A stretch of DNA of 9,595 nucleotides, from positions 1 to 9,595 of the forward strand of contig JAQBPS010000234.1 of assembly GCA_028287415.1 (NCBI GenBank), given 5' to 3'. The notes beneath the pieces were generated by a model. The model made no database searches, was not told where the DNA came from, and saw only the letters and a program-made list of their open reading frames with translations. Source of the DNA: Bacillota bacterium. Its GTDB lineage: Bacteria > Bacillota > Sulfobacillia > Symbiobacteriales > Symbiobacteriaceae. The position numbers and the translations under genes are program-made. Of this stretch, positions 1 through 6,416 are shown one piece after another (positions within the stretch are counted from its first letter, which is position 1; the number at the start of each line of letters is the position of its first letter).

Positions 1-1
1 G

Positions 2-598
2 ACCCCGACGATCATGAAGGCGGTTCTGAACCGTGAGGCAGGGCTCCGGACCGGGCGGGCGCTGTCGCACGCCTGTGCCTTTGAGATTCCCGGCTGGCAC
101 AAGCTGATCTTCGTCACCGACGTTGCCCTGAATGTGGCGCCGGACCTCGCCCGCAAGGCTGACATCGTCCGGAACCAGGTGGCCATGGCGCACGCCCTGG
201 GGATCAAGCGGCCGAAGGTGGCGGCGCTCGCGGCCATCGAGACCGTGAACCCGGACATGCCTGCCACCGTTGACGCCCGTGCGCTCCAGGAGATGGCCGA
301 GCGGGGCGAACTGGGCGAGTGCGATCTCCAGGGCCCGCTCGCGCTGGATCTGGCAGTGTCGCCCGAGTCGGGCCAGATCAAAAAGCTGACCGGGCCGGTC
401 GTCGGTGACGCCGAGATTCTCGTCGTGCCGGATATCGAAGCGGGCAACATCCTGTTCAAAGGACTGGTTTATTTCGCCAAGGCCCGGCCCGCAGGCATCA
501 TCATGGGCGCAGCCTGCCCGATCGTGCTGCTCTCCCGGGCCGACTCAGCCGAGGCCAAGTTGCTGTCGATCGCGCTCGCAGTGCTCACTGCCAACTAG
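2..598 (+). CDS. ptb: Phosphate butyryltransferase, 5'-truncated
   Basis: This enzyme converts butyryl-CoA or branched acyl-CoA plus phosphate to acyl-phosphate and CoA, in the cytoplasm. The reading frame is open from base 2, before the first ATG at 14, so the gene enters from the left edge. About 198 codons are present, against roughly 300 aa for the family, so about 100 N-terminal residues are missing. Family signatures visible are the stretch around LRTGRALSH, FVTDVALNVAPDL, ALDLAVS, PDIEAGNILFKGLVYFA and the C-terminal SRADSAEAKLLSIALAV, which is typical of phosphate acetyl/butyryl transferases. The order ptb-bcd-buk matches the Bacillus branched-chain keto acid cluster, which favours butyryl/branched acyl over acetyl substrates. 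No terminator is visible in the 54 bp before bcd, so the two are probably co-transcribed. Exact acyl preference is inferred. Confidence 0.93.
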   Translation, partial: TPTIMKAVLNREAGLRTGRALSHACAFEIPGWHKLIFVTDVALNVAPDLARKADIVRNQVAMAHALGIKRPKVAALAAIETVNPDMPATVDARALQEMAERGELGECDLQGPLALDLAVSPESGQIKKLTGPVVGDAEILVVPDIEAGNILFKGLVYFAKARPAGIIMGAACPIVLLSRADSAEAKLLSIALAVLTAN

Positions 599-637
599 TT
601 CGCACCACAAGGCTCCTGGAGCCAGATCAACTTATTG

Positions 638-644
638 AAGGAGG
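638..644 (+). promoter_or_regulatory. Ribosome binding site that sets the bcd start
   Basis: AAGGAGG lies 8 bases before the ATG at 653. It falls inside the longer open frame that could begin at a TTG at 635, so it argues for ATG 653 as the true start. Confidence 0.85.
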
Positions 645-652
645 CGCTCTAC

Positions 653-1720
653 ATGGGCATTTTTGAGCAGATGGAGAAATTCGGCCACGAGCAACTCGTG
701 TTTTGTTATGACAAGGCGTCGGGGCTGAAGGCGATCATCGGCATTCATAACACCACCCTCGGCCCCGCCCTGGGCGGCAGCCGGATGTGGCAGTACCAAA
801 ACGAGGAAGACGCGGTCACGGATGTGCTGCGGCTCTCCCGTGGCATGTCCTATAAGAACTCAGCGATGGGGCTCAACCTTGGCGGCGGCAAGGCGGTCAT
901 CTGGGGCAACGCCAAGACGGACAAGAGCGAGGAGCTGTTCCGGGCCTTCGGCCGGTTCGTCCAGTCGCTCGGCGGCCGGTACATTACCGCTGAAGATGTG
1001 AACACCACCGTCGAGGATATGAACTATGTATTGATGGAGACGGATGCAGTCGGCGGGCGCGGCGACCAGTCCGGCGACCCGTCCCCGGTGACGGCCTTTG
1101 GCGTTTACCGCGGGGTCAAGGCGGCGGCGAAGTTTGCCTTCGGGACGGAGAGCCTCAAGGGCAAGACGGTCGCCGTTCAGGGACTCGGCAAGGTGGGCTA
1201 TCACCTGTGTGAGCACCTGCACGACGAGGGTGCGAAGCTGATCGTGACCGACATCAACCCGGAGAGCGTCGACCGGGCTGTGCGCGACTTCAAGGCGACC
1301 CCGGTCGCCCCGAATGAGATCTATGGCGTTGCGTGCGACATCTATGCCCCGTGCGCGCTGGGCGCGACGCTGAACGATGAGACGATCCCGCAGCTCAAGT
1401 GCAAGGTGGTCGCCGGCGCTGCCAACAATCAGCTGCAGGAGCTGCGGCACGGGGACATCCTCAAGGAGAAGGGGATCCTGTACACCCCGGACTACGTGAT
1501 CAACGGCGGTGGCGTCGTGAACGTGGCCGAGGAGTTTAACCCGAGCGGCTACAACCGGGACCGGGCCTACGCTCGGGTTGCCACAATCTATGACAAGCTG
1601 ATGAATATCTTCACGATCGCCAGGGAGCGGGACATCAGCACTGCCCGAGCCGCCGATCTCATGGCGGAGGAGCGGATCAGTAAAATCCACAACTTGAAGC
1701 GGATGTACGTGGCGGAGTGA
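653..1720 (+). CDS. bcd: Leucine (branched-chain amino acid) dehydrogenase
   Basis: The enzyme is NAD-dependent and oxidatively deaminates Leu, Val and Ile to 2-oxo acids plus ammonia. The protein is 355 aa and begins [18 protein letters not shown], which aligns with Bacillus/Geobacillus leucine dehydrogenases recalled from memory. In this numbering the substrate-binding and catalytic lysines of the family fall at K68 (MSYKN) and K80 (LNLGGGK), and the catalytic aspartate at D115 (ITAEDV). The Rossmann glycine motif G-L-G-K-V-G is at 177-182 with D200 at the end of the second strand. ATG 653 is chosen over an upstream TTG (635) because of the AAGGAGG site and family length. The gene follows ptb by 54 bp and is separated from buk by 496 bp of repeat-rich DNA. 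Preference for Leu over Val cannot be fixed from sequence; a phenylalanine dehydrogenase is less likely given this context. Confidence 0.95.
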   Translation: MGIFEQMEKFGHEQLVFCYDKASGLKAIIGIHNTTLGPALGGSRMWQYQNEEDAVTDVLRLSRGMSYKNSAMGLNLGGGKAVIWGNAKTDKSEELFRAFGRFVQSLGGRYITAEDVNTTVEDMNYVLMETDAVGGRGDQSGDPSPVTAFGVYRGVKAAAKFAFGTESLKGKTVAVQGLGKVGYHLCEHLHDEGAKLIVTDINPESVDRAVRDFKATPVAPNEIYGVACDIYAPCALGATLNDETIPQLKCKVVAGAANNQLQELRHGDILKEKGILYTPDYVINGGGVVNVAEEFNPSGYNRDRAYARVATIYDKLMNIFTIARERDISTARAADLMAEERISKIHNLKRMYVAE

Positions 1721-1763
1721 CTGGGTGTTCGGAACCGGGGATGCGTGTTGAGAAAGGCATATT

Positions 1764-1946
1764 TTGACGCGGATTGGCGGACGGCGCTGATTTCCGGCAG
1801 TAGCATCGATTAGTTACGGTGATCGTCTGAAGGTCGGGACTCAGGTGTTTACCTATTTTTAAACACCCCAGTCCCGACCTTCAGATGGTTCCCCAACTAA
1901 TCAGCGCTACTGCCGGAAATCTGCGTACTCCGCAAATCCGCGTCAA
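1764..1946. repeat. 183-bp imperfect palindrome (MITE-like or giant hairpin)
   Basis: The left arm (about 1764-1850) and right arm (about 1861-1946) are reverse complements at roughly 80% identity by eye, around a 10-base loop (1851-1860). The tips match well, starting TTGACGCGGATT on the left and ending AATCCGCGTCAA on the right. The core is a perfect 16-bp stem (1826-1841 with 1870-1885), then two mismatches, then 7 bp (1844-1850 with 1861-1867). Perfect blocks such as GATTTCCGGCAGTAGC alternate with diverged blocks. No transposase is encoded and I see no clear target-site duplication. It could be a miniature inverted-repeat element, a REP/BIME-like element, or an RNA structure between bcd and buk. 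The core stem is not followed by a T tract, so a simple terminator is unlikely. Confidence 0.85.
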
Positions 1947-1947
1947 C

Positions 1948-1989
1948 AAAAAAAGCCCGCACTCAAGGGCCGCGTGGCGGGAGTGGGGC
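1948..1989 (-). terminator. Possible minus-strand intrinsic terminator
   Basis: Read on the minus strand, bases 1989-1981 pair with 1964-1955 as a 9-bp stem with one bulged base (1959). The loop can form its own 4-bp stem (1980-1977 with 1973-1970). Seven T residues follow (1954-1948). No minus-strand gene ends nearby; the nearest upstream minus-strand gene is the metallophosphoesterase that ends at 3296. It may be a true long-range terminator or an accident of the repeat region. Confidence 0.45.
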
Positions 1990-2003
1990 AAAGGCGTTAT
2001 TTT

Positions 2004-2186
2004 GCCACGGATTTCACGGATTACACAGATTTCCGGAGCCTGAGTCGGATTTTTCGTTTTGGCGGCGACCTGCGAGGGCGGCACTTGGGTGTTTATAAAT
2101 ATATTTTTGCCCGGTGATCAACATAAAGAGACGCCCTGACAATCTGTGTTGGATCCGAAATCCGTGGAATCCGTGGAATCCGTGGC
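2004..2186. repeat. Inverted repeat with 9-bp periodic arms
   Basis: The left arm (2004-2036) reads as three 9-bp units, CCACGGATT, TCACGGATT and ACACAGATT, then TTCCGG. The right arm (2155-2186) is its near reverse complement, with three exact AATCCGTGG units. The spacer of about 118 bp is AT-rich and includes GGGTGTTTATAAATAT followed by ATTTTTGCCC, which resembles the loop region of the neighbouring 183-bp palindrome. There is no coding sequence. I recall similar degenerate CCACGGATT/ACACAGATT strings from intergenic DNA of unrelated bacteria, but cannot verify this here. Confidence 0.8.
2159..2185 (+). repeat. Three perfect tandem 9-bp repeats
   Basis: AATCCGTGG is repeated exactly three times at 2159-2167, 2168-2176 and 2177-2185. 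The array ends 31 bp before the buk ATG. It forms the right arm of the larger inverted repeat. Confidence 0.95.
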
Positions 2187-2216
2187 CATAAATAAAGACC
2201 CAACTGGGGGATCGGC

Positions 2217-3284
2217 ATGCAACGGCTATTGATCATCAACCCTGGTTCGACTTCAACAAAAATCGCCATCTTCGACGGCGACCGCCCGGTGCATACGGAA
2301 ACGATCAGGCACAGTGCCAACGAGATTGGGCAGTTCAACCGGGTGTTCGACCAGTACGGCTTCCGCAGGGATATCATCCTGGCGTGGATGGCGTCGCTGG
2401 GCGTCACGCCCGAGTCCCTGGCGGCGGTGGTCGGGCGGGGCGGGCTCCTGCGGCCGATCTCCGGCGGCACATACCTGGTCGGAGAGCGGATGCTCGCCGA
2501 CCTGCGGGCGGGCGTACAGGGCGAACACGCCTGCAACCTCGCAGCTCCCCTGGCCCAGGAGATCGCCGTGGCTGCCGGCGGGGTGCCGGCTTTCATTGTC
2601 GACCCGGTCGTCGTCGATGAGATGGCGGAGCACGCCCGCATTTCAGGGCTGCCGGAGTTGCCCCGGCGATCGATCTTTCACGCGCTCAACCAGAAAGCGA
2701 CGGCTCGCCGGGCGGCAGCTGAAATGGGCCGGCGGTATGACGAGGTCAACCTCGTGGTGGTCCACCTCGGCGGTGGCATCTCCGTGGGTGCACATCGGCA
2801 GGGCCGCGTGATCGACGTTAATAACGCCCTCGACGGCGAGGGCCCCATGTCCCCGGAGCGGGCGGGCGGTTTGCCCTCGCTGGGTGTGGTGCAACTGGCT
2901 TTTTCCTGGCAGTACACCCTGTCCGAGGTCTCCCATAAGGTTGTGGGCAAGGGCGGGCTCGTCGCACATCTCGGCACGAACAGCGCCCTTGAGGTGGAAC
3001 GGCGGATCACCGAGGGCGACGCACAGGCCAGGTTGATCTATGAGGCATTCGCCCTACAGATCGCCAAGGAGGTCGCCCGGGCGGCGGTGGCCCTGGAGGG
3101 CCGGGTCGACAGGGTACTGCTGACGGGCGGACTCGCTCACTCCGAACTGCTGACTGGCTGGATCGCCGAGCGGACGCGGTGGATCGCCCCGGTCGCGGTC
3201 TACCCCGGCGAGGATGAGATGCAGGCGCTGGCGGAGGGCGCCCTCCGGGTGCTCAACGGGGAGGAGCAGGCGAAGACGTATTAG
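2217..3284 (+). CDS. buk: Butyrate kinase / branched-chain fatty acid kinase
   Basis: The enzyme transfers phosphate from butyryl- or branched acyl-phosphate to ADP, giving the acid and ATP; it is the last step after ptb. The protein is 355 aa, normal for the family. Acetokinase/ASKHA-fold signatures are the N-terminal phosphate loop MQRLLIINPGSTSTKIAIF (1-19), VGRGGLLRPISGGTYLV, the second phosphate motif HLGGGISVGAH (from about 183), the DGEGPMSPERAGGLP block (from about 206) that is characteristic of butyrate rather than acetate kinases, and the adenosine motif LLTGGLAHSE (about 301-310). ATG 2217 has a G-rich ribosome site (GGGGG at 2206-2210) with 6-base spacing. Upstream lies the bcd-buk repeat region, so it may have weaker or separate expression. 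It converges with the next gene, with 11 bp between stops. Confidence 0.94.
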   Translation: MQRLLIINPGSTSTKIAIFDGDRPVHTETIRHSANEIGQFNRVFDQYGFRRDIILAWMASLGVTPESLAAVVGRGGLLRPISGGTYLVGERMLADLRAGVQGEHACNLAAPLAQEIAVAAGGVPAFIVDPVVVDEMAEHARISGLPELPRRSIFHALNQKATARRAAAEMGRRYDEVNLVVVHLGGGISVGAHRQGRVIDVNNALDGEGPMSPERAGGLPSLGVVQLAFSWQYTLSEVSHKVVGKGGLVAHLGTNSALEVERRITEGDAQARLIYEAFALQIAKEVARAAVALEGRVDRVLLTGGLAHSELLTGWIAERTRWIAPVAVYPGEDEMQALAEGALRVLNGEEQAKTY

Positions 3285-3295
3285 GCATGGGCCGT

Positions 3296-4507
3296 TTACT
3301 CCCCGGATGTGATCTCCTCGGGCACCTCGTCGGGGCTGGCGAGCTGGCCGAACCGCTCGATGGGCTCCGCAGGCCAGATACCTGGCCGCCAGGACCAGCC
3401 AGTGGCGGTGCAGGTGATCCAGCGGCCCTCGTAGCTGGCGCCGCCATAGATGCTGCCTGTTCGCTGCACCAGCAGGTACTGGCTCCAGCCGCCGTCCCGG
3501 GACCGGTACAGCCGGAGCAGACTGCCCGGCGGGTAGCGGGCGGGGGCTGCCCCGTCGTCCGGTAGCGGCTGCGGCGCGCTCAGTTCAGCCGCAATGCGAG
3601 TCCGCACAGCCTCCTGGGCGGCGGGCAGCGGGATGAAACCATCCGCCACGATCGGCCGGGGCCCCCGGCCCTCCATCAGCGCCCACAGCCGACCATCGCC
3701 ATCCAGCCCGACGGCCGCCCATGCGCCGTAGATCAGCATGCCCACGTCGATCTGCACCAGGCGCCCATCCACCGATGTATGGATCCCATGCGTGATCGTA
3801 TGGCCGGCGATCAGCCCCCGGCAGCCGAGGCGCTCGCAGACCGCCACAATGTCCGCCTCGGGCTGGTCCCGGGACCAGAGCAGGCCGGACGGGTCGGACA
3901 GCGGATGCTCCGGTCGGGAAATGGCGGCCAGGAAGCCGGGCGCCTCATCCGGCGTCGTCGCCCAGAGGTCGTTCGCCTCCGCCACGCTGGGCGGGCCGCC
4001 GGGCGCCCAGCCGGCATGGACGACCACGTACTCACCCACCTGGCAGGCCATCTGGTGGGAGCGGAGCCAGCGGCCGTACCGGTGGCCCGGGCCGAAGAGC
4101 ATGTAGAACTCCTCCGGGTAGGGCAACTCCCGGTCATCGCCATGCAGCCCCTGGCCGTCCAGCCACTCGACATAGTTGGCGCCGCCGCCGTTATACGTCC
4201 AGTTCATCCGGAAAGAGTGGTCGCCGGCTGCGGCGCGCATCGCAATCGACTCATGGTTGCCGATCAGGCAGGTCACGTCGCCGCCGGCGGCGCGCGCTTG
4301 CGCCTGGAGCTGCATCAGCAGCTCCAGGAGGGCCAGACCCTCCGGCCCGCGGTCGATTACGTCGCCGAGCTGAATCAGGGTGCGGCTGCCGCCGGCCCAC
4401 CGGCCGGAGGCGTCTGTGAAGCCCAGGTCCGCGAGGGCACGGGCGGCCACGTCGCGCCGGCCGTGCAGGTCCCCCATCACAACTGTGGTTAAATCGATGT
4501 TCCTCAT
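3296..4507 (-). CDS. PPP-type metallophosphoesterase with C-terminal extension
   Basis: This is a predicted cytoplasmic dinuclear-metal phosphatase; the substrate (phosphoprotein or a nucleotide such as Ap4A) is unknown. In the 403-aa protein the full PPP signature set is present: GDLHG (12-16), GDVIDRG (48-54), GNHE (83-86), a metal-site histidine in VVVHAGW (H164), LLWSRD (about 209-214) and GHT (235-237). The layout resembles Shewanella-like bacterial PPP phosphatases, an assignment made from memory. Residues from about 300 to 403 form an extra region rich in Trp, Tyr and Gly that I do not recognise. ATG 4507 lacks a good ribosome site, but only ten residues precede the first motif, so a start far downstream is unlikely. 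The gene stands alone on the minus strand, divergent from nudF (97 bp) and convergent with buk. Confidence 0.85.
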   Translation of the reverse strand: MRNIDLTTVVMGDLHGRRDVAARALADLGFTDASGRWAGGSRTLIQLGDVIDRGPEGLALLELLMQLQAQARAAGGDVTCLIGNHESIAMRAAAGDHSFRMNWTYNGGGANYVEWLDGQGLHGDDRELPYPEEFYMLFGPGHRYGRWLRSHQMACQVGEYVVVHAGWAPGGPPSVAEANDLWATTPDEAPGFLAAISRPEHPLSDPSGLLWSRDQPEADIVAVCERLGCRGLIAGHTITHGIHTSVDGRLVQIDVGMLIYGAWAAVGLDGDGRLWALMEGRGPRPIVADGFIPLPAAQEAVRTRIAAELSAPQPLPDDGAAPARYPPGSLLRLYRSRDGGWSQYLLVQRTGSIYGGASYEGRWITCTATGWSWRPGIWPAEPIERFGQLASPDEVPEEITSGE

Positions 4508-4543
4508 AGGGAATTCTGGTTCGCCATCCGCCAGATTATTCCC

Positions 4544-4572
4544 TGGTATCGCGCGGTGGTCTGTGTTAGAAT
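4544..4572 (+). promoter_or_regulatory. Likely extended -10 promoter for nudF
   Basis: TAGAAT (4567-4572) is preceded directly by TGT, an extended -10 element. The -35 position 17 bp upstream (TGGTAT, 4544-4549) is poor, which an extended -10 can offset. It lies in the 97-bp divergent gap and would place transcription start about 25 bp before the nudF ATG. Confidence 0.45.
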
Positions 4573-4604
4573 CGCCAGGAGAAAAATGCGGGAGGCGAGC
4601 CAGG

Positions 4605-5129
4605 ATGGACCGAGTCAGGTCGGAAGAGATTTACCGCGGCCGTGTGGTGACGCTGCGCAAGGATACGATTCGCACCGCTGAGGGCAAGGAGCTCCAGCGG
4701 GAGGTGGTCGCCCACCCGGGCGCTGTGGTGGTGCTGGCCGAGGAGGGTGGCGAGCTGCTCTTCGTGCGGCAGTATCGCTACGCTGCGGGGGAGGAGCTGC
4801 TGGAGCTCGTCGCCGGTACACTGGAGCCGGGGGAGGCGCCGGAGGCGACGGCAGCCCGGGAACTCCAGGAAGAGGCGGGCTACAAGGCCGGCCGGCTGGT
4901 CAAGCTCGGGGAGTTCTACAGCGCACCGGGCTTCTGCACGGAACTGCTCCATCTCTATCTGGCGGAGGAACTGACACCGTCCCGCCTGCCGGGCGACGAG
5001 GACGAGCAGATTGAGGTAGTCCGGCTCAGCCCGGATGCGGCGATTCAAATGGCGGTAGGCGGTCACCTGCGCGACGCCAAGACGTTGGCGGGGGTGCTGC
5101 TTTATGCTCAGCGTCGCGCCAGCCGCTAA
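4605..5129 (+). CDS. nudF: Nudix hydrolase, ADP-ribose pyrophosphatase type
   Basis: The predicted reaction is ADP-ribose to AMP plus ribose 5-phosphate, a housecleaning step in NAD turnover in the cytoplasm. The protein is 174 aa. A perfect Nudix box (G-x5-E-x7-REUxEExGU) occupies 71-93: it starts GTLEPGE and ends RELQEEAGY. The preceding ELVAGTLEPGE and the following FYSAPGFCTE, with its proline-glycine, are typical of ADP-ribose pyrophosphatases rather than MutT or Ap4A hydrolases. ATG 4605 is chosen because GGAGG (4591-4595) lies 9 bases upstream; the frame is open further upstream, but that stretch runs antisense into the metallophosphoesterase gene. It is probably the first gene of the nudF-endoQ-spoIIM unit, and its last 26 bp overlap the next gene, suggesting coupled translation. 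Substrate specificity is inferred. Confidence 0.9.
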   Translation: MDRVRSEEIYRGRVVTLRKDTIRTAEGKELQREVVAHPGAVVVLAEEGGELLFVRQYRYAAGEELLELVAGTLEPGEAPEATAARELQEEAGYKAGRLVKLGEFYSAPGFCTELLHLYLAEELTPSRLPGDEDEQIEVVRLSPDAAIQMAVGGHLRDAKTLAGVLLYAQRRASR

Positions 5130-6342
5130 CCTGCGGGAGCTCTTCTGCGACCTGCACGTCCATCTGGGCTGGGCCGGGGGTGGCGTTGGCGGCGGTGTGA
5201 AGATTTCGGCTGCCCGCGACCTCACCCTGGCCAACATCTTAAAAGAGTGCCGGGAGCGCAAGGGCATCCAGATGATCGGCGTCATCGATGCGGCCACGAC
5301 GGGCGCCCTCGCGGATCTGGAGCTGCTGATGGCGGACGGCACCGTCACAGAGCGCCCCGGCGGTGGACTGGCCTACCGCATGGGCGACGGTGAGGACGTA
5401 ACCCTGATCCCCGGCGCCGAGGTGGAGGTGGCGCACACCGCGAACGGCAAGGCGGTTCACCTGCTCGCTTACGTGCCGGGCGTCGCCCAGCTGCGGGCGC
5501 TGGCGGCCTGGCAGGAGGGGCGGGTGCGCAACCGCTGGCTTTCGACGCAGCGGCATCACGACACAACCGCCGCCGACGTCGTCCGCTTCGTCGGCAGCCT
5601 GGGCGGCATCGTCATCCCGGCCCACATCTTCACACCGTTCAAGGGCGCCCTCGGGGCGGCTGCGAGCATTTCCGAGGTGATTCCGCCCGACTTGTGGCAG
5701 CATGTGCCGGCTGTGGAGCTGGGCCTGTCGGCGGATACCGCACTGGCTGACGAGTTGCCGGAGCTGGCGCTGTTCAGCTACGTGACCAACTCGGACGCAC
5801 ATTCGCTGGGCAAGATCGGGCGGGAGTACAACCTCATCGCCGCCGCCGAACCGAGCTTCGCCGAGCTGGTGATGGCGCTGCGGGGCGAGGGCGGGCGCCG
5901 GGTCGTGGCCAACTATGGCCTCGAGCCCAGGCTCGGCAAATATCACCGCACGTACTGCCTGACCTGCGACCGGCGGCTGGACGGGGAGGCGCCGGTGCTG
6001 GAGTGCCCGGTCAGCCCGGACCACAAGCTGGTGCCGGGCGTGCTTGACCGGATTCGCTGGTACGGTGAGAGGCAGGCCGGGCTCCGGCGGATCCCCCGGG
6101 AGCGGCCGGCCTATGTCCACCAGGTGCCGCTCCAGTTCGTGCCGGGGCTGGGCAAGCGGGGTATGGACAGGCTGCTGGCCGCCTTCGGCACGGAGATGGG
6201 CGTGCTGCACCGGGCCAGCGAGGCCGAGTTGGCGGCGGTGCTCTCGCCGAAGCTGGCCAGGCTGGTGGTCGGCGCCCGGGCGGGCACGCTGGCGATCGAG
6301 GCCGGCGGTGGCGGTGCCTATGGGAAAGTGATCGCGGAGTAG
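5104..6342 (+). CDS. EndoQ/YqxK-like PHP-domain endonuclease
   Basis: The family (TIGR00375; archaeal EndoQ and B. subtilis YqxK, from memory) nicks DNA 5' of deaminated bases such as uracil or hypoxanthine. The protein is 412 aa. PHP metal-site motifs are DLHVH (16-20), the glutamate in IPGAEVEV (E106), PAHIFTP (H174) and NSDAHSLG (D231, H233). A small cysteine cluster follows: C285-x2-C288-x12-C301, then H307 as a possible fourth ligand. A helix-hairpin-helix-like segment, FVPGLGKRGMDRLLAAFG, starts at 345 and would contact DNA. ATG 5104 overlaps nudF by 26 bp; a G-rich stretch (5090-5094) could serve as ribosome site. The start leaves about 13 residues before the first motif, slightly more than I expect. 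spoIIM follows after 74 bp. I give no gene symbol, since only homology to yqxK is claimed. Confidence 0.88.
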   Translation: MLSVAPAANLRELFCDLHVHLGWAGGGVGGGVKISAARDLTLANILKECRERKGIQMIGVIDAATTGALADLELLMADGTVTERPGGGLAYRMGDGEDVTLIPGAEVEVAHTANGKAVHLLAYVPGVAQLRALAAWQEGRVRNRWLSTQRHHDTTAADVVRFVGSLGGIVIPAHIFTPFKGALGAAASISEVIPPDLWQHVPAVELGLSADTALADELPELALFSYVTNSDAHSLGKIGREYNLIAAAEPSFAELVMALRGEGGRRVVANYGLEPRLGKYHRTYCLTCDRRLDGEAPVLECPVSPDHKLVPGVLDRIRWYGERQAGLRRIPRERPAYVHQVPLQFVPGLGKRGMDRLLAAFGTEMGVLHRASEAELAAVLSPKLARLVVGARAGTLAIEAGGGGAYGKVIAE

Positions 6343-6349
6343 CGGCTGG

Positions 6350-6378
6350 ACATAACGTGGTACCTGTCCGCATATCTG
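6350..6378 (+). promoter_or_regulatory. Weak candidate sigma-E-like promoter for spoIIM
   Basis: ACATAAC (6350-6356) and CATATCTG (6371-6378) are separated by 14 bp and partly match the mother-cell sigma-E pattern (ATA core at -35, CATA start of -10, 13-15 bp spacing). B. subtilis spoIIM is known to be sigma-E controlled. The match is partial, so this is only a candidate. If real, it excludes the upstream GTG (6357) as the spoIIM start. Confidence 0.3.
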
Positions 6379-6416
6379 TGGAAGAGTTCTTTCGCGGACG
6401 GAGGCGGGCGGGGCCG

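Larger units (their letters stand above)
1721..2216. other. Repeat-rich intergenic gap between bcd and buk
   Basis: This 496-bp stretch contains no credible gene: its short open frames have no ribosome sites and include repetitive residues produced by tandem 9-bp units. It holds a 183-bp imperfect palindrome (1764-1946), a possible minus-strand terminator (1948-1989), a second long inverted repeat (2004-2186), and an AT-rich stretch near 2090-2107 with a TATAAA hexamer (2094-2099) but no convincing -35 partner. Base composition is visibly more AT-rich than the flanking genes. buk, otherwise part of the ptb-bcd unit, therefore lies beyond a large foldback region. Confidence 0.8.

Noticed and set aside
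611..623. Small palindrome GGCTCCTGGAGCC between ptb and bcd as a terminator
   Set aside because: The loop is too small and no T tract follows, so co-transcription of ptb and bcd is more likely.
635..652. Upstream TTG start for bcd
   Set aside because: The extra six codons cover the AAGGAGG ribosome site itself, and the family begins at the ATG at 653.
860..1690. Long minus-strand open frame of 276 codons
   Set aside because: It is entirely antisense to bcd, whose family match is unambiguous; long antisense frames are common in GC-rich DNA and this one has no recognisable motifs.
1881..2641. Short minus-strand frames in and around the bcd-buk gap
   Set aside because: Their repetitive residues (for example RIPRIPRIS) come from the 9-bp repeats, and one extends antisense into buk.
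3779..4492. Plus-strand open frame of 237 codons
   Set aside because: It is opposite the metallophosphoesterase gene, which has a complete set of catalytic motifs; no family signature is seen in this frame.
6357..6416. Upstream GTG start for spoIIM
   Set aside because: It would add 20 residues not typical of the family, and the possible -10 element lies downstream of it.
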